A stretch of DNA of 64,000 bases. It comes from Hydractinia symbiolongicarpus (taxonomy: Eukaryota > Cnidaria > Hydrozoa > Anthoathecata > Hydractiniidae). The notes below the pieces were generated by a model. That model was not told the DNA's origin. It ran no database searches and saw nothing but the letters and a program-made list of their open reading frames with translations. The stretch lies in assembly GCF_029227915.1 (NCBI RefSeq), contig NC_079879.1, positions 21,096,501-21,160,500 on the forward strand. The letters run 5' to 3'. Positions 45,517 through 56,590 of this stretch are shown piece after piece. Each line of letters begins with the position of its first letter. The stretch's first letter is position 1. Made by a program: the position numbers and the translations under genes.

Positions 45517-48456
45517 ACATACATTTTGTTTCCAGTTCTCTAAAGTACCATCCGCTGCAAAATATGATTCAAAGTTGGCCAATATGTTAAACGGCTAGTT
45601 AATAACGATTTTTTTTAAAAAAACGTACAATAAAAAGGTGGTCGAAAGCACATGCAGATGTCAGAAAAGGTGTTCTAAACATCCATTCTTCACTTAATTG
45701 CAGTTTTAATGAAGGTTAACAGAAAACAGACGTGTTAAATGTGATTTTTGATTTAACATTTTTTTGTTGTTGATATTGCTCACTAGCAATAAAAGTGCTG
45801 AAGTTATTTTTTTCGTGTGTGAAGATTTTTTTTTCCAAAACGTCTATACACGGTTTTTTTTCCTCGGTTGTGATGTTAAATTTGTTAGTGTTTTTTTTTA
45901 ATGAGGCAAACCAGCAATTGATCACTTCAGATGTTTAATTAAATCTTTACACTTGAAAGGTGCACGACGTTTAGCTCACCAGCTGTGCGAACCGCCATTA
46001 AGATCCAACTAACAACCACTGGATAGATCGTTTTATTCGCTAGCCAATTGCAACTCTTAGCCCCTCCATTTTTTGTTTAGAATGTGTTTACTTCGTTGCG
46101 TATAGATTGGAATTTTTTTATGCCTGGAAACAAAGTTTATAGTTGTCGCCACGAATTTTAGTTTATATTATAGATAGCATTTAAAATAAAATGAAAATGT
46201 AAAATTGTTTATATAGTGCCCAGAGGTTGTATTCTGATTTTAAGTTCAAAATTGCTCTCCTACGTTGAGGATATTGAAAAATATGCTCTTCACCGTGGAG
46301 TATGTTTCATTGTAAAATTTTTATTCCATTTTGTATTATACTGGAATTTTTTGTACATATTTTTTGTGAAAATACCTCTTCTTTTTCTTATTATGTTGAA
46401 TTTAAGTAACAGAAAAAAATGTCTGTATAAGTTAAAATTAATTGTTAGTTTTTAGCGACCATTTCCAAGCGTCTGTTATTCTATAAATTTTATAACGAAA
46501 ATAACAACTTGTAATATTTTTTAAACTTTATGACAGAAATATATAAATCAATTTGACTTAAAATTTAAGAACTTGTTGAGTACAGCCCAGAGCTCCTTTT
46601 TAAAATCAACTAGCTATGTAGCACATAATTTTTTTGTTATACATGAATAAAGCAAGTGACACCATTCAGTTTTCAAACTTCAAATAAAAAAATTTAGAGT
46701 GGCCAGGCTAGAGCTAAATTTACTAGCTCACGACAAAAGTGTTAATATTTCAGCTCAAATACAAAAATTTTTAACATCTGGCTTGATCAGAGAAATTATG
46801 AGTCATATCTATTTTTGTCTTGCTTTTTTGCAGAATTAAAAATGTGCGTAACAGCTGGGCTTAACTCTCCCTACAAGTGAGATGAGAGAGATAAATGTAA
46901 CTTATATCCTAGTCTATATCTCTGATAATAACAGAGAGGTATGGGTATTAAATTGTAGCTCATTGTAACTAATTGCTTACTGTTGTTTAAAAAAATCTTT
47001 TAAAAGAATAGAAAAATTAAATATTCATGTACTGTTTATCTGAGCTTGTCACAACAATGGCGGCTGTCTTTCAAAGCGCTATCTACTTTCACCAGGCCGC
47101 TGTCTCTGATGATTCATCTAAGTTGTAACCTTTCGTTGTGTATGCTTCTGCGGCATAAAAGATCTACTTACATACACCATTTCTGTGTCTATATGCTAGG
47201 TCTTATGAGGATACTGCAAAACTGAGTGTGTTAAGAATCAAAACTATCATATCAGGCTGGGGTTTTAGGTTAAAAAGAATAGGACTTTTGTTAAATAGTA
47301 GAGAAATAAAGGGAGGGCTAAATAAAAGAGAAATCGTGGTATTCTATCAACTGCAGATTGGAGAAATTATGACCAAATATCTCTTGTTCAAAAGCATATT
47401 TTGAGCAAAAAATTCCTTCCTGAAAAAGAGCCCTGGGGACTAGTTTTGTGCTTTGCCGGTGCCTAGACTAGAAATTATATTGTACTGTAATATACAACAC
47501 ATCTTTTCATACTCGACAACACTTGCCAGTGCATACTCTTTGATAAAAAAAAATGCACTTTAAAAAAAATAATACAATTATAGCTAAAAGGAGCTCTGGG
47601 AAGGTGGTTGCAAAAATCTAGCAGGCTAGGCTGTAACATTTGGTCTTTTGCGAACAACCTTGCTCCTAGGGCCATTTATTTATTTACTATCAATATTTAT
47701 AAATGATATAGATTTCAGAGAAGTTCTGCGTTACAAATGTGGCCTGTAAAAATGTTAACTTAAAAAAGTGTCTTTTTCAGGTGCCGAATGATGGTGCGAT
47801 ATTAAAAACAAGAAAAATTCTTGGGAACTGGATTCCGCTAGATTCGTTTTTTTATAAACAAGAAATACAAAATTTGCGTTTGGCCTCAATGGTTCTTAAT
47901 TTCTTGTATTTTCAGCCTTAATGCTTCTTAAATGTTTTAAAAAATACTGTTTGGATTAAGTCATCTTGGGAGCTCAACTCCTTTTTCGCGACCTAATAGT
48001 GGAATAGAATTAGACAAAGAAGCAATGTGACCCTCAAAAAATTAGTATAAAGCTGAAACTTGGTACATAGGTAGATTATAGTGCTAGGATTGACAGGAAA
48101 AAAAACCCATTGACTGCGTCCCGGCAACTCCTCAAATTGGGCAAATTTCATAATGGCGGTTTTACGTTTGGGTCAAAAATTCGATTTTTCAAAATATCAC
48201 CATGTTATACATCATTAGAAAAGGAAATTTCATGCGGAGCAATATTTTCTTTCGAAGTAAGGGTTGAAAAGGATCATAAAAAAAAGTCTTTGCTGCTTAT
48301 TGTGCAATGGTTTATTGTAATCCAATTGTTTACAGAAATGTTAAGAAAGGTTTAGAAAGGTTTTTAAAAGGCATTTCTTTCTTCGTCATATCCATCAGTC
48401 TCGCCATCACTAACAACGATTCTCATATAAACATCCCAAAAATACAAATTATAATC
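45517..48456. other. Gene-free stretch downstream of MOS
   Basis: MOS 3' UTR and AT-rich DNA. CAGAGCTCCTTTT occurs at about 46586 and in inverse orientation at about 47590, hinting at an eroded inverted-repeat element of about 1 kb, but the ends are not convincing. No gene seen. Confidence 0.35.
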
Positions 48457-48822
48457 GCAGCTCTACAACCCTATTAGGAATATTATAAGCGTTATCCTTA
48501 CTGAACATCAATCAGCGTTGTTCGATGTCACATTTTTATCGCCCTTTTCTGTTACCCAACTTGCTACGAAAGTGAGTGCAATTTCATGCTGCGTTGTTGC
48601 AAATATTTGACAGGGAACCCATCCTCAGCTATAACTGGTTAATAACTACAGGAGACATTTGGTCAAAATGCTGAAGAGGCTCGCACCAGTTTGAAGATGT
48701 ACTTATCGAAAAGCAGTTTATACTTCGACGCAAAATGAATGGATTTTTTACGCCCTCAAAATCATTTGCAGCATGATTTCTTCTATCAAAATTATTGATT
48801 TTGTCAAGCTTACATGTTGAGG
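48457..48822 (+). repeat. Direct repeat B (pair with 41757-42125)
   Basis: Second member of the 365-bp pair; a few substitutions and short gaps near its left end (CTGAACATCAATCAGCG against CTGAACGGATATTAATCAGCG). Confidence 0.9.
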
Positions 48823-49268
48823 GCCGTTTTTCAAAAAGGAAAAAATAAGGTTTTCAAGAATTAATTTTGCAATTAGCAAGTTTGCAATAATTTTCAATTT
48901 TTGCAAAATTGAGAAAAACTCATTAAATTCTCGAAAAAAAAATTACTTTATGGTTATTTGCGAAATATTGCAAACATTTATGAAGTCATGATAAACTGGC
49001 AGATTCTAAAAAAAAATTAAAGGTACCAAAAGGCTCCGTAGTTTTTCAGGCAATCTCCTTTAAATAATTAAGACACATCAAACGCCCAAATTATGTTTCT
49101 TCTAAAAAATACTTATTTTGTTGATGTGATTTCACAGTACAACAGTATTTGGTGACTACTGTAAAGTAGCAGTGTAAAATTAAAAATAGGTTTAACGGTC
49201 GTTTATTAAATTCCAAAAAAAAGGTATACATCCTATGTAAAAATACAAAATGTTTGCTCTTAAATGTG
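48823..49268. other. CLPTM1 3' flank
   Basis: AT-rich sequence probably holding the CLPTM1 3' UTR on the minus strand. TTGCAAAATT/AATTTTGCAA-like motifs at 48860-48920 suggest an old inverted repeat. Confidence 0.35.
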
Positions 49269-51125
49269 TTATTTGTCCTTTTTATTCTCCTCTGCAACCA
49301 CTGCTTCATTTCCTTCCTCTTGCATGTCTTCACCAGAAGTGCCAAATTCATTTACACGTGAATGATCAATGGGATAAATGTATTTCTGATACAAATATAT
49401 AAAAAATATAACATCATCTCGTAGACACCCAATACGATACAATGTTGGCATTTTTATAACAAAAGCAAAAATGTCATCAATAAATGTATTAAGGGCTTTG
49501 TATGTCAGCATTCTCCATGGCAAATGAGCTATGCTTTTAAGCTTGTAATTAATAAAAAGTTGTGGAGTCATCATGATAAAACCGAATGTAAGCAAAAAAC
49601 CATATGCTATGCTAAGCACAAATGAATACCATCCTTTATGTTCTACATAAAGTAAGGAATACACAGCATAACAACCTAAAAGTGGAAATAACAACCACGA
49701 AAGGTAACGGAACGCTAGCCGATCATATTCTTTTGTGGAAGATTCAACATATGTTGATTTATCTTTGATAGCAATTGCAGGAAACGGGCCCCATTTTCTT
49801 GTGGAGTCAATACTGATATCAACTACTTTAGTGATTTTCCAACATTCAATTATCATACCCACAAAACAGCTAAACACAACAATCATGTTAGTTTCATTAT
49901 CAAGGACATATAGCAAAACAACTAAGGACTGAAACACATTAAAAAATATAGAGCGTACAGATAAACCTTCCAATGTTTTTCTTGTTTTCCAAAACTGAAT
50001 ATCATTTTTAAACGCCAAGAATTCAAATACACTATGTACCAAAGAAACGACCATGGTCAAACCCAGAAGATAAGGATTTGTTTCTTGTAGCGTTCTTTTT
50101 ATCATGTCCTGTTCACTGTCTGTTTGTTCAACACTGTCACCAAGATACTGGTTCCACTGAGATCGCATTGATTGTGAAACATACAATTGCCATTTAAACA
50201 TTGAAATAGGCGAATAAACAATGTTATATTCAAGTTTCGGTGTTGTGTCATTAACAGGCATATAATCACTCACATAATTCCAATAATCATTAAAATAGAC
50301 AACAGGCCTGTAAAAATTTTCAAGCTTATCGAACATAATGTACTGGTCAATTGGAGAAGGAACAGCACCTTTTTGCCAAGGAGTCTGATCATCTAGAATG
50401 TTTAAGGTCAAATTAGGATGCCAATATGAAATAATTTTTGCCGGTTCACTTGCATTTGTTTGAACAATTTTATGTTGTGTGTCAGCCTCACCCGTTAACA
50501 AATTCTTAGTCTTGTGTATTCTTTGTTTTCGATAAGATATCATTTCCTTTGTTTGATTTACAATTGCATATCGGGAATAATATTTAGAAGATGGATCTAT
50601 TGAATAACCTTTTTTGACAAAATATACATGATAATATAGTGATCCATTATTTTTTACCTTCTCTGATATCTCAATATTTCCAGATAGAATTCTTGTTCCA
50701 TCTTGATTTGGTCCATCATACCAGCCATTACCACCAAAAATTAAATCATCAATATGCCACATCAGAAGGCTTGTGTCATTATATTCCGCAAAAAATGGTG
50801 ACTCTGAATAAAACAAGTAAAGTTCCAGAGGATCACTGGTTTTAAAAAGGTTGTGACAAACTAGATTAGGTTTACTAACTGAGCCATCATTTTCCGTGGC
50901 GGGAACTGATTTTTTACCAGTAAATGACTTGATGACTTGCATTATGACCCAAAATGTCACAAGTCTGTATATTATAGTCTTCCACACTGGTTCTGGTTGC
51001 GGCTGCTGATCATTTCCATTACCTTCGTTGCGCTGAACAGCTGATGCGTTTTCTACTTCAGTAGAAGTATCATTTCGTCTAACAGAAACAACAGGATCGT
51101 CATTTGCCGACGTGTTGTCCGCCAT
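49269..51125 (-). CDS. CLPTM1: CLPTM1 (cleft lip and palate transmembrane protein 1)
   Basis: A 618-residue ER/plasma-membrane protein in one exon. I start at the MADNTSAND methionine (51125-51123). The frame continues open for 92 more codons, but that extension reads through hairpin repeat DNA and has no family resemblance. A first membrane segment lies at residues 51-67, followed by a long luminal/extracellular domain. A cluster of about five hydrophobic helices begins near NPYLLGLTMVVSLVHSVFEF and includes LSWLLFPLLGCYAVYSLLYV. The end carries VNEFGTSGEDMQEEG, the family's conserved tail. CLPTM1 acts in receptor trafficking (GABA-A receptor retention in mammals) and its paralogue CLPTM1L scrambles a GPI precursor. 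Human CLPTM1 is about 670 residues and multi-exon. Confidence 0.92.
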   Translation of the reverse strand: MADNTSANDDPVVSVRRNDTSTEVENASAVQRNEGNGNDQQPQPEPVWKTIIYRLVTFWVIMQVIKSFTGKKSVPATENDGSVSKPNLVCHNLFKTSDPLELYLFYSESPFFAEYNDTSLLMWHIDDLIFGGNGWYDGPNQDGTRILSGNIEISEKVKNNGSLYYHVYFVKKGYSIDPSSKYYSRYAIVNQTKEMISYRKQRIHKTKNLLTGEADTQHKIVQTNASEPAKIISYWHPNLTLNILDDQTPWQKGAVPSPIDQYIMFDKLENFYRPVVYFNDYWNYVSDYMPVNDTTPKLEYNIVYSPISMFKWQLYVSQSMRSQWNQYLGDSVEQTDSEQDMIKRTLQETNPYLLGLTMVVSLVHSVFEFLAFKNDIQFWKTRKTLEGLSVRSIFFNVFQSLVVLLYVLDNETNMIVVFSCFVGMIIECWKITKVVDISIDSTRKWGPFPAIAIKDKSTYVESSTKEYDRLAFRYLSWLLFPLLGCYAVYSLLYVEHKGWYSFVLSIAYGFLLTFGFIMMTPQLFINYKLKSIAHLPWRMLTYKALNTFIDDIFAFVIKMPTLYRIGCLRDDVIFFIYLYQKYIYPIDHSRVNEFGTSGEDMQEEGNEAVVAEENKKDK

Positions 51126-51625
51126 ATTTTTTTTTCTCAAAGAGAATTGACCGGAATCTTTTCCGTTTAAATCGGAAAAAATCGGAAAGAGATATTTCTG
51201 GAAGTTTTTTTTTCTGCGCTCATGATGCCCGACCTTAACCTCGTCACCAGGGTCTTGTGGCCCCCTAGCGCCTGGGAACAAGGTTGACCCGACTTTCGCC
51301 TCGTCTCTATGGCCTCTTTTAGCTTGGCTTGGCATGAAAGGAGGCCATGGTTTACACATACACATACACAAGGGCAGAAAAAAAGGGCAAAGATAGCCCA
51401 ACCTCGTCCTCAGGGTTTTTTACCTTTTTTATCGCTCTCATATCAAAACGACAAAAAACCTGGGGACGAGGGTGGGTTTTTAAGAAAATGATGCGGCTCA
51501 GAATTTAAAGAATTTAGAAGATTAAAACAAAATTGAAGGATATAAAGTACTCCAAAATACCTCGTCCCCCCCATCCCAGGGCATTTTGACTTTTTAAGGT
51601 CCAAAAGACACTGGGGACACGAGGA

Positions 51626-52649
51626 TGCCAAAATAGTATCACCACAGCTTTACAAAATTATTGTACGAAGAGCAGTAGCAATAAAAAAGGAGAGAATTCC
51701 ATTGTATTAAATGCACATTGAAATATTTCATAAATTTTAAAACCTGTGCTTAAATTATTTTGTGAGAAAACAGCATTGCTCGTGTCATGGGACAAGACAG
51801 GCACAGGACCGAAACAAAGATAATTTTGTTACTACGGTAGTACTTGAACCACCGTAGTAATTTGCTCATGAATGCGACGGTTTTTTAAAAACAATAGAAA
51901 ACGTGGAAGATTAGCCACGAGCGAGATATAAACTGCGTACAGCAAATTCTCGCACGTGACCGGCTGAAAATGACCGCCCTCAGGCTAGAAATGCTGAAAA
52001 AAATCATAATTTAGACCGACACATTAGTAATATACAAGTGTAAAATATGTGAGTGTGGTCAAACAAGGGTTTAACAATATGGCAGGAGCAATCGAAATAC
52101 GTAAAAGTTAAATTAAACAGATTCAGCCTCAGTTGAAACGTCGTTATATATACCAATTTATTTTTGCTTGGCAAAAAATTGGTATTGTGAAACTTTAAGG
52201 TTCTGTTTGTCCAAGTACTGGCAAGATTGGAAAGCTTTTCTCACCCCCTTTCTTCTCCACTGACAGCAACCATAGACCTGCCTCCACGGAAAAGATGTAC
52301 GCGTTTTTTTTTATAAAAACATCAGGCGAGCAGGTTAAATACAGTAATTCTATTGCTTAGAACAATAAAGAAACAAGAATAATTACCACCATGGCTAGAA
52401 TTTGGATTTTCTTACAAAAAAAAAACGTATACACAAACATTCATTCAGCATAAAATGTTTTCGTGGTGAAAACCCTTTATTTTATATGAGGTCGCTGGGA
52501 CTGGGTGGTAGAACTCTGTATAACACATCAGAAAGATATGCCCATCAATTTGAGGTTTACCCTCACGTGTTTAGAACTGCCATTATTCTTTTTAAGACTT
52601 TCTGTTTTTACCAGTATTGCGCTGAATTACTTACATATGTGACTGTTAG
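51626..52649. other. Gene-free stretch
   Basis: Between members of the hairpin cluster; no gene recognised. CTACGGTAGT and ACTACGGTGG near 51832-51862 form a short imperfect palindrome. Confidence 0.3.
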
Positions 52650-53739
52650 CACCCCTGTTTCCAGGTATTTTCGATTTTTCGAGATGAGAGAAGAGAAAGA
52701 AAATATCAAATGGAAAAATTTCCTGGGAACGAAGGTGGACCTAACACGTCGTGTCTATACAAGACAGTGAGTAAGGATAATTTAGGCTGTTGAATATTAG
52801 GGAGAAATACAGAAATTTGTTGTTTCTCCATCTGTATTTTTTCCTCCAAGGTTGAATCATAGCAGAATACATTAATGCAAACACCCAACCTCGATCCCCC
52901 AGGGCCTGTAGCGTTTTTTGATATGAGGATGAAATTCAAATTCAACCTTATTAACCCCAGAGGTCTTTGTTGTCTATTTTTTTCACCAGGAGACGATAAA
53001 GAGGAAAAATTCCTGAGGTCGTGGTTCTATGCGAGAGGCAAGCATTTTGAATCATGAAATATAAGAGCAGAATGACTTTTTAACCGTGAATCGTTAAATC
53101 GATGCAAAGAGCCTAGGGTCAGGTTGTAAAGGTTTTCCTTAAAAGAAATAAGGAATTTTCTAAAATTGTCAAAATATGTTTGTATGTTTATTTACATATT
53201 TTAATACAAATATTTATTTACATCGAGCAAAGCAATTCTCTGTTAAAACACAAAGTGAGATGGTTTTCACACACCCGCGTCCCCAGGGTTTTTTGCCTTC
53301 TTAATATGAGAACTCATAAGACAAAAAAGTCTGGGGACTAGGGTGGTTTTCACACCAAAAAATGCGCTTAACACGCGGGATAACCGACCTTATTAGAACC
53401 TGGCAGAATAGAATTCTTTCTTCCTAGTTAGTAAAACAAAGATCACACAGTGGCTCGCTTAATCTTTAGCAACAAGATTTATACTCTCTTTCCAGTCTTT
53501 GTATTACTGTACACTCAATCGGCACGAAATAGCTGTGTCCAAAATCTGTTGGTTATAACGCCGGTGTTTTTTTCCTCTTGAATTGGCCTCGCGTACTTTT
53601 TCCATTTTGCTATTTCTGTACTTTCCACCGATTGAGCTAAAGATCCTTCAATCAAAAGATGCTTTATGTCACAAATACAAAAAACCTAAGCTGCAATGTC
53701 CAATCTTGCTTTTTCTGTTATGTAAGCTGTTCTTAGTCA

Positions 53740-53968
53740 CCGATTTCACCCCCATCAGCGGGTTTAGTTGCGCATCGGCGCGCACGTTATTGCATACAGA
53801 ACTTTCGCTGTCCGAGTGCGATGTAACCATGTCTTTAGCCCGTGGAAAAATCCACGGATTCACCCGTCCTTTTTATACCACACTGCGTGCGTCTCGCTAC
53901 TTGTGCAGCTAAGCTACCATTTTGCGTGACAGACGGGCAGACGTATACGGGTATTATAATATAGATAA
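53740..53968 (+). mobile_element. Helitron-like 3' end
   Basis: Contains the hairpin CCGTGG-AAAAAT-CCACGG (53839-53856) and a terminal part GACAGACGGGCAGACG, then TACGGGTATTATAATATAGA. This kind of G+C-rich hairpin followed by TATTATA-TATAGATA is shared with the end at 62258-62293 and with HINE-type elements. Start not located. Confidence 0.4.
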
Positions 53969-54149
53969 CAGTCATTGTTTGAGATTAAATTAAGAACCAC
54001 AAGCACAACCTTGTTCCCAGCGCTTGTTTTTTTTCTTTCTCTAACCGCCCGATGTCAGAAAAGATACAAGAAGCCCTGGGGATGAGGTTACGATAATCTT
54101 GTTGAGGTCCAGAAAAGATTGCTTATGCATCTGAAATCCTTGATCTTTG

Positions 54150-54720
54150 ATGGCCAGGGTGTTATAAGCAGATTGACGCCCCACATTCATTCATTACTGG
54201 TGTCGATGATTCGTTAAAGAACCTATATTTTTCTTTTATACATAGCTACTTAACGTATTGTAATATATCCTGGGCAAGTAACAATGTAAATAAATTTAAA
54301 AGTTGTATAATAAACAAAAACATGCTTATGTCGCATAATTTTTAGTTTAGACAGATATGCACCAACACAACATTTATTTCTTTAAATTGGGGCTTTGAAC
54401 ATTTATCAATTAAATATGCATCAAGTTTTACTTTTCATGTACAAGATGAAACAAAACATCACACCAAAATTGTTTACTAACCAATTTAGTTCAATACAAC
54501 ATAAATATGATACTAGATTTTCAAAAAATAATGATCAAGTGCCAAAGATTTTATTAAAATCTTGCGCGTTTTTAATTAGACATATAGGGGACCATACCTA
54601 TGGAATAAATTTTTATCTGATGATATTAAAACAAACTCAACTCTTAATATTTTCAAGATAAATGTAAAAAAAAAAATTATTAACGACCGATCTTATAGAC
54701 ATTTGTAGATATTTTTAGAT
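54150..54720 (+). pseudogene. Non-LTR retrotransposon RT C-terminal relic
   Basis: Broken frames give the typical end of a CR1/Jockey-like reverse transcriptase ORF. LYFSFIHSYLTYCNISWAS (about 54220-54275) is followed by KLYNKQKHA-like sequence. Then LNIYQLNMHQVLLFMYKM (54395 on), HKYDTRFSKNN, VPK, and a shifted GPYLWNKF-like segment. Stops and at least one frame change make it non-functional. Confidence 0.65.
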
Positions 54721-55053
54721 GCACACTCTCGCATAGACCTGTAAATTCAACTAATTATTTTATAGAATATATATAGTTAGAATATTGCTTTATTATAAAT
54801 TATTATTTTAGCTCTCTCTTTCTTTTTGCTTAACAGCGAGGCTTAGTGATAAGGCAATTTGTGCCTTCTTTTTGCTCCGGCCATTTTTGTATATATTACA
54901 AGATATTTTACCTGTAACATTTATATAACGGCGTTATATAACCTATAACCTATAACCGAGATGTTTTTGTCCGCTGGTGTGATTTTCAGACATGTAACGG
55001 TGTAACTGACCCATATTAGGTTGTTGCTTTAGACAAAAAAGAGAATAGTCTGG
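54721..55053. other. Gene-free stretch
   Basis: AT-rich 3' flank of the LINE relic, with a TATAACCTATAACC run near 54940; nothing else recognised. Confidence 0.3.
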
Positions 55054-55121
55054 CAACCCTGTTCCCAGTAAGCGCTAGCACCTTAGACACCAGACAACAA
55101 TAAATCCTGGGGACGAGAGGA

Positions 55122-55575
55122 TGATGGTCTGAAAAATGCCACAATTGCGCAACATTGGACACTCAACACTTGCATCGATGCCCACGTGTTAACCTTCTTG
55201 TATTCCGTTCAAAATTCTTGCATTGTTGTGCATATCTACCCTGGTATAATTGGCTCTATTTTTGGTCGAGAGCGTCCATATATTCCTTTTTAGAATTTCG
55301 GAAAAAAATATTAATTTAAAGGGGAAGTTCGGTCATTTTTCAAAATTTGTGTGTTGAATAAATACCATCGTGTGAATAATTCCCATTACTTTACCATGGA
55401 TAACTAAGCTAAGGATACTAAGTTAGGTACACCTAGCTGAAGGGATTTTTGGGTCAATTTAATGTATGGGTGTCTTGTGACGGATCCAAAAAATTTTGAG
55501 CATCATAAAAATGTTTAGATTTGAAACAAAATATTCTGTATAGGTATTTTTACCCATTTTCAGTTCTTATGTTCT
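55122..55575. other. Gene-free stretch
   Basis: No gene or repeat recognised. Confidence 0.3.
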
Positions 55576-56324
55576 TTAACCCTATTCGGTCCGGGGGGGC
55601 GGATTCCGCCCCCCCTGACGGTTTTTTTTTAATAACTCCTGATTGCTTTGTTATATGGCTATGATACTTACTGAGTTTCAACATTTATCTATTAGACACC
55701 TGCATGCTAATTTTTTAGGTCCCATACCTTTCAGAGGTTTTGATATTGGCCATTACTCGAAACAACCCCTAAAAATCTCTATGAAATCCTTATAATGGGA
55801 AAAATATAATAACTCCTGTTAGGATTATTCTTAGAACTTGAAACTTGCAACACAACTTTGTTTCATCAAGAAGAATCATTTTGAATAATTTGAACACGTG
55901 ACTAATCCGATTTCCCGATTTTGTCGGATTTTACCCGAAAATCGGAAAAAAACGGATTTTCGGGCAATTTTTGGCAATTTTTTATCCGATCCATGTAAAA
56001 ACCGGAAGATATGTTAAATAACTTTTATTTAGCTTTCAGAAACTTCAAACAGAATGTAAAAATTCGCTCTAGAACAAAAGTAATTATATTTTAAGCAGAT
56101 AGTGGCATTTTTAACAATTTTCAAGCTTTTGATGACGTCACGGAAAATGTGCTGACGCAAGCAAATTTTTTTGGCGCCATTTTATTCCTTTTAAGACGTA
56201 CTATAAGTGTGCCAAGTTTGATTCAATTTGAACAACCCTTTGAAAAGTTATTGAGGGGGGGCGGAATCCGCCCCCCCCCCCCGGTCATAGTATGTTTGAA
56301 AAACCCCGGACCGAATAGGGTTAA
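55576..56324. mobile_element. 749-bp TTAA-flanked MITE
   Basis: TTAA then CCCTATTCGGTCCGGGG at the left; CCCCGGACCGAATAGGG then TTAA at the right. A TTAA duplication with CCC-starting ends suggests a piggyBac-type family. The interior includes an imperfect palindrome (CGATTTTCGGGCAATTTTTG region) and strong G/C runs inside both ends. No transposase frame. A broken relative lies at 12658-13989. Confidence 0.8.
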
Positions 56325-56590
56325 AGTAACGGGAAGGGGGCTTTATTTTTTGTATTTTGTGTTCGACTACCGTAAAAAAAGTTTGTTACCATAGGGCCAA
56401 ATAAACAAGACGGTAGCCTGTCGCTTTTAGTTTGTAATAATTGGCTATTGTTTTATTCCTTGCGACTTTGATACTTTCTCAGACAACGGTAAATCACAAA
56501 CAAATATGGCAGCCGCATGATCAACAAACTAACGTTGGTCAAATCAATGCAATGGACGAAAAGGAAAACTAGATAACATTTTTAGATAAC
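56325..56590 (+). promoter_or_regulatory. Presumed promoter and 5' UTR of CFAP47-like gene
   Basis: Short interval between a MITE and the first coding exon. No TATA or initiator can be singled out; the call is by position only. Confidence 0.25.

Larger units (their letters stand above)
51237..55121. repeat. Cluster of eight CCTCGTCCCCAGG hairpin repeats
   Basis: Eight short inverted-repeat units of about 50-140 bp, each starting like ACCTCGTCCCCAGGG and ending like CCTGGGGACGAGGT: 51237-51285, 51400-51474, 51559-51625, 52650-52738, 52887-53027, 53272-53346, 54006-54091 and 55054-55121. Interiors differ but several contain TATGAGA and ACAAAAAA. They occupy the CLPTM1 5' flank and beyond. Likely a very small MITE family that inserts near itself. 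Confidence 0.8.

Noticed and set aside
51126-51401. 92-codon N-terminal extension of the CLPTM1 frame
   Set aside because: It translates hairpin-repeat DNA, has no family resemblance, and MADNTSAND gives a normal start.
54395-54661. Independent small gene
   Set aside because: It is the C-terminal piece of a broken non-LTR reverse transcriptase ORF.
56149-56394. 81-residue frame with a poly-Pro stretch
   Set aside because: It reads across the right end of the TTAA-flanked MITE.
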